Shown piece after piece: positions 21,976 to 25,209 of a DNA stretch of 25,209 nucleotides. The stretch's first letter is position 1, and each line of letters begins with the position of its first letter. Source of the stretch: Apostichopus parvimensis (lineage: Eukaryota > Echinodermata > Holothuroidea > Aspidochirotida > Stichopodidae). The stretch is taken from the NCBI GenBank assembly GCA_000934455.1, contig KN884931.1, forward strand, positions 15,128 through 40,336, given 5' to 3'. A program made the position numbers and the translations under genes. Below the pieces are notes generated by a model, which was not told the DNA's origin, did not search any database, and worked only from the letters and a program-made list of their open reading frames with translations.

Positions 21976-22005
21976 GGAAAATGGATAATTGGAAAATGGA
22001 TAATT
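21976..22005 (+). repeat. Exact 15-bp tandem duplication
   Basis: GGAAAATGGATAATT occurs twice head to tail without a mismatch, followed by one more G of the unit. This looks like a recent slippage duplication within the intron. Confidence 0.9.
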
Positions 22006-22396
22006 GACATTACTTCCTTACCACTCTGTCTCCTTACAACAACTGTACTCTCACTCTACCATGAGGTTTGGAAATTCCCATCACATAATGAATTTTTGGC
22101 GGAATGTCACCCAATTAAGCATAAGGTAACTGATCAGGATATCCCCTTACCATCCTCCTCGCCCCTCTCTAACCTTCCTCCGAACTCCCCCACCCATCTC
22201 CAAATAAGAGTAAACTGGTAAATAGACTATTCAATAAGAAGAAGTCAGTAAGTGAATATAAATTTCTTGTTCACATCTTGAATATTTTATAAAAAGTTTA
22301 ACAATTATTGTGGACAGATTCTATCAAATTTGTATCAACCAAATCGTGCACAGTGAATGGTTTCCAACTTTCCTTTCATGTTTTGTTTGGTTCTAG

Positions 22397-22598
22397 AAAC
22401 AGTTATATTATCTGAAGATCCGGTCCACAGACCAAGGCCAGCCGTCTCTGACATCCGTTTCGGTCATCTACATAAACGTCCTGGATGTCAACGATAATTC
22501 GCCAAGCTTCTTGAACGAGCCTGACATCGTGGAAGTGCGTGAGGACGCCGACATCGGGTTTCAACTGGTCACAGTGTCGGCAACAGATCAGGACTCGG
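22397..22598 (+). CDS. Cadherin exon B: end of one EC repeat and start of the next
   Basis: Next exon of the same cadherin gene: 202 bases, 67 codons plus one base, so it begins in phase 0 and ends in phase 1. The acceptor is a T-rich tract with TAG; the donor is GTAAGA at 22599. The translation starts KQLYYLKIRSTDQGQPSL, the last strands of the repeat begun in exon A, with the calcium-site STDQG (10-14) and linker DVNDNSP (30-36). A new repeat follows with E49 in VREDADIG and D64/D66 in SATDQDS; the split codon starting with G probably encodes Gly. Linker spacing across the splice junction is 107 residues, normal for cadherins, which supports both the intron and the joining frame. The domain is extracellular and adhesive; which cadherin type it belongs to is undecided. 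Confidence 0.92.
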
Positions 22599-22804
22599 GT
22601 AAGAATTAGCTGTCATTTACATGGACAGGATATTGTTTCATATCACATTTGAGCTGCCAAAGTTTATGCCTAATTTTTGCCAATCCTTTTTCGTGAATTT
22701 GGTGGAATCTTAAACAGTAAGCTCACATAGCATGTCATCATGTGCTATATGTACCTTTCTTTTAATTAAAGGTTGGGAATGGTACCATTTTAGCATTGTG
22801 TTGC

Positions 22805-22823
22805 AAATTTCGTAACGAAATTT
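22805..22823. repeat. 19-bp near-perfect palindrome
   Basis: AAATTTCGT (22805-22813) and ACGAAATTT (22815-22823) are exact reverse complements around one A. It resembles a dimer-binding operator in form only; no factor is implied. Confidence 0.85.
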
Positions 22824-24360
22824 ATCCTTTTAATTATCGTGATGGAAGCATTCGGTGCCACATACTTGCACGGAAATGGAACTTTGCGGACACACATCTC
22901 CCATGCATCAGCAAATAATGGAATAGTCCTAGCAGGGCTGCACAGCATAGCACCGCTCAGAAAAAGATGCGGAATATATTAAGTATAACTTAACCAGGAG
23001 ACAGCAGTGTGCTGTGAAACAATTTACTCCTTGCAGCAAGAAAAAAAAAAATAGGAGGGGGGGAACCCCTCAAACATGGCGTCCAAAAATTGCTGAGATA
23101 TTTTGGTACAACATTTCTTTGGATGCCAAAAGTAAGAAAAAAGAACCGTCTTGCTGTTCTGTCCCGAGGATAAAAGTTACAAGGCTGTTGAACTTGTGGG
23201 TAAAAGAACTGTACTTAAGACATTGTACAGTTCAGTATGCTTCGTAAACACTCACTCATGTGTCAATCGTGTTGTTCCATTCGTTTCCGTGACCTGTTTT
23301 CCATTAAAGTACAGCAAAGAGCCAACCCTCCATGTTTCACAGCATGTTTGTACACATGACCTGCCCTTGACCTAGTAGCACTGTATCCCTTAGAGCCAGT
23401 CATCTCAGAATAATTAAGATGTCCCAATTTGAAGGTTAAACTTTCTCTCCCAAACTGTTTTTGTATTTTCTCGAGCCTGTATATTACCAAAGGGGGGTCT
23501 CCTCCTTCAGTAACTTTAGTATCTGAGTGGAGGGAGGATGGAAGAGAAGAAGATGTTGTTTTTGTCAGACTACATGCCAATAACATCTCAAATGTAGGCT
23601 GGCTATCCTAACAGCTCATGGACAGTTTCTGAGGGTGTCAAGGACAAATATTGTAGGGTTTTTATCTTCTAATTATGAGAGAAATCGACAGCAATATATT
23701 TGAAGCTATGTATATGCTGAGGGCCTGACTTCAGGCTCTGATGAAGATCTACTTGCATGAAGGACATTTGATGTAGTCTTTAAAATTTTAAATTATAAAA
23801 GAAACTGGTTTTTTCAAGGTAGGAAATAATAACAGGTGTGGTGGTGGTGTCTTGTATCTTGGAAGATATCTTGACAAAGAATTATGGAAGTAGGAACAAA
23901 TTTGTGTTAATTGACATACGTTGGTCCTTTCCTCTCCTTGTGAGAGATCTATGTGAAAGTACGACTCTTGTATGCTTGCTTTAGGCAGGATCCATTTATC
24001 TTTGATGGTGCCAATGTTCTATAGACTCTCCTCATACCTATCAAGGGAATGTTGATAGCCCTGTCACACAACTTGGCTGTTTTGTTTCTTTTTCGGTGGG
24101 CCAATTTTGGTTGAGGATTTTTTTCTTCTGCTGAGCTGCAAGAAAATCTGGAAATGTTATCATAAACACTGCCAAGATTCCATTTCTCATGAGAGATTCT
24201 GATGAGAAAGAGGAGGAACAGAGAGTGCTAACTTGACACAAAAAGGAAGACAGATGTTTAATAATTTTAATAATAATATATTCATCAGCATCATCGGCAT
24301 GAACTTTACTCCATAGCAGTGTGACATACTGTGTAGTGTCACGATTGCAGAGAGTGCACA

Positions 24361-24379
24361 GGGGGGAAGGGGTAGGGGG
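24361..24379 (+). repeat. G-rich tract
   Basis: G runs of six, four and five separated by AA and TA. Low complexity within the downstream intron. Confidence 0.7.
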
Positions 24380-25200
24380 AGCAAAGTCCACATTTCCCCT
24401 GACTGATATAAGGTACAGGTGCATGAACCTTTAAGGACTGGGTTATGTTCGGATGAAAACTGGAATGTAAAGGTAGACGGTTAGACCGGAGGGACGGAGT
24501 CTGATGAACATTAAACCAGTGCTACGTTACACACTCCAATGTTTAATTGTCACCCAAAAAACACAAATACCAGTGGAGGCAGAACTTTTCGGTTTTGAAC
24601 TTTTGAACTCATTTTACCAAATTTTTCCCGCTTTCAACCGAATGTGATAATACTGCAGTAAATTAATACATGTCCCCGAGCTTGGCAGTCCTTCCAAGTT
24701 ATTGTGTTGATAAACACAAACACATTCTTCAAAAAGAGAAAGAAATTCTCAAATAGTTTGAATGAAAGAGAAAAATTTACTTCCTACGGATTTTGTTTCT
24801 TCCATTGTCAGAAAGCAGTTGCTGACTGACATTTAGTCAAAGTTTGTTATTCATTTTTCAAATTCATTCTCTGATTATTTTTTCCCTGTTTCACTGTCTC
24901 TCTTGAGAATGTTATTTGAGACCAGTCTACCTAAATTGTCAAATAGCTTTTATTGTGTCGATAAAGTCAAGGCTACAAAACAAGTTTCAAATCCACCATC
25001 TTATTTCGGTTCATTTTGTGTGGAAAACAGTCACTGTCACTTATTGTTGCTTGATAAAAGCATTTTCCACATCCCCCATGGAGTCTTTAAATGTTTTATT
25101 GTAAGTTTTTGGAAACATTTCTCTCCCTTAACCATTTCAATCTTTTTATAGTGTACATTGCTCATTCCCATCTGTGGAAGTTAGCAACTTTCATTTCTTT

Positions 25201-25209
25201 GGGGGGGGG
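25201..25209 (+). repeat. G run truncated by the window end
   Basis: The last nine bases are all G and the run is cut by the edge. It may mark a contig end where assembly failed in a homopolymer. Confidence 0.8.

Larger units (their letters stand above)
20470..22396 (+). other. Cadherin intron between exons A and B (phase 0, 1,927 bp)
   Basis: Starts GTAAGA and ends in a T-rich tract with TAG at 22394-22396. Removing it joins VDFEV to KQLYYLKIRS, which is continuous cadherin sequence. Reading through the donor reaches a stop within about 13 codons. Contents are a 9-bp hairpin (21169-21190), a G-rich tract (21899-21916), a 15-bp tandem duplication (21976-22005) and a C-rich stretch near 22141-22200. 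No gene is seen inside it. Confidence 0.88.
22599..25209 (+). other. Intron downstream of cadherin exon B (incomplete)
   Basis: Begins GTAAGA and runs to the window end without a recognisable continuation exon, which would have to start in phase 1 and continue an EC repeat. Long open frames on either strand (for example 24041-24424 on -, 127 codons; 23263-23586 on -, 107 codons) show no domain and no coding-like bias. Contents are a near-palindrome at 22805-22823, an A11 run (23041-23051) followed by seven G (23057-23063), and a G-rich tract (24361-24379). Confidence 0.7.

Noticed and set aside
21907..22221. 104-codon + strand open frame before exon B
   Set aside because: Starts in a G-rich tract and ends in a C-rich tract, is not in a splice-compatible arrangement with the cadherin exons, and lacks cadherin motifs.
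23263..23586. 107-codon - strand open frame
   Set aside because: No domain recognised, opposite strand inside the cadherin intron, and overlapped by open frames on the + strand.
24041..24424. 127-codon - strand open frame in the downstream intron
   Set aside because: No recognisable domain or composition typical of a gene, and it overlaps another open - strand frame; expected by chance in 2.6 kb of intron.

Overview
This is eukaryotic genomic DNA: AT-rich, full of long G/C homopolymers and short decayed repeats, with a few short coding exons between long non-coding stretches. The only protein-coding sequence I can support is two exons of a large calcium-dependent cadherin on the + strand (19918-20469 and 22397-22598). 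They have proper GT-AG splice sites and join in frame. Cadherin-repeat exons with roughly 2-kb introns, tRNA-derived SINE relics and poly-G/poly-C tracts suit an invertebrate metazoan, perhaps a marine deuterostome such as an echinoderm. That placement is inference, because no lineage-diagnostic gene is present.

Layout. Positions 1-151 hold a short, slightly GC-richer open segment at the window edge that might be the tail of an exon; it cannot be confirmed. From about 152 to 19917 I find no recognisable exon on either strand. This stretch is either one very long upstream intron of the cadherin gene or intergenic DNA. It contains G- and C-rich tracts, a diverged short repeat family next to a perfect GC-rich hairpin (7850-8266), several other perfect short inverted repeats, and two tRNA-derived SINE relics (about 11500-11612 and 18411-18690). 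A G-rich minisatellite (19686-19755) lies about 160 bp upstream of the first cadherin exon.

The cadherin part. Exon A (184 codons, phase 0 at both ends) holds the end of one extracellular cadherin (EC) repeat, one complete repeat and most of a third. Exon B (67 codons plus one base) finishes that repeat and starts a fourth. The next exon, which must begin in phase 1, is not recognisable before the window ends. The sequence fits a long cadherin (Dachsous/Fat/CDH23-like or protocadherin-like), but the fragment is too short to name the orthologue. The window ends inside a run of nine Gs, which may be a contig edge. I found no RNA gene, CRISPR array, intact transposon or multi-gene system, and nothing that amounts to an undescribed system. 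The points worth checking are structural ones in non-coding DNA.
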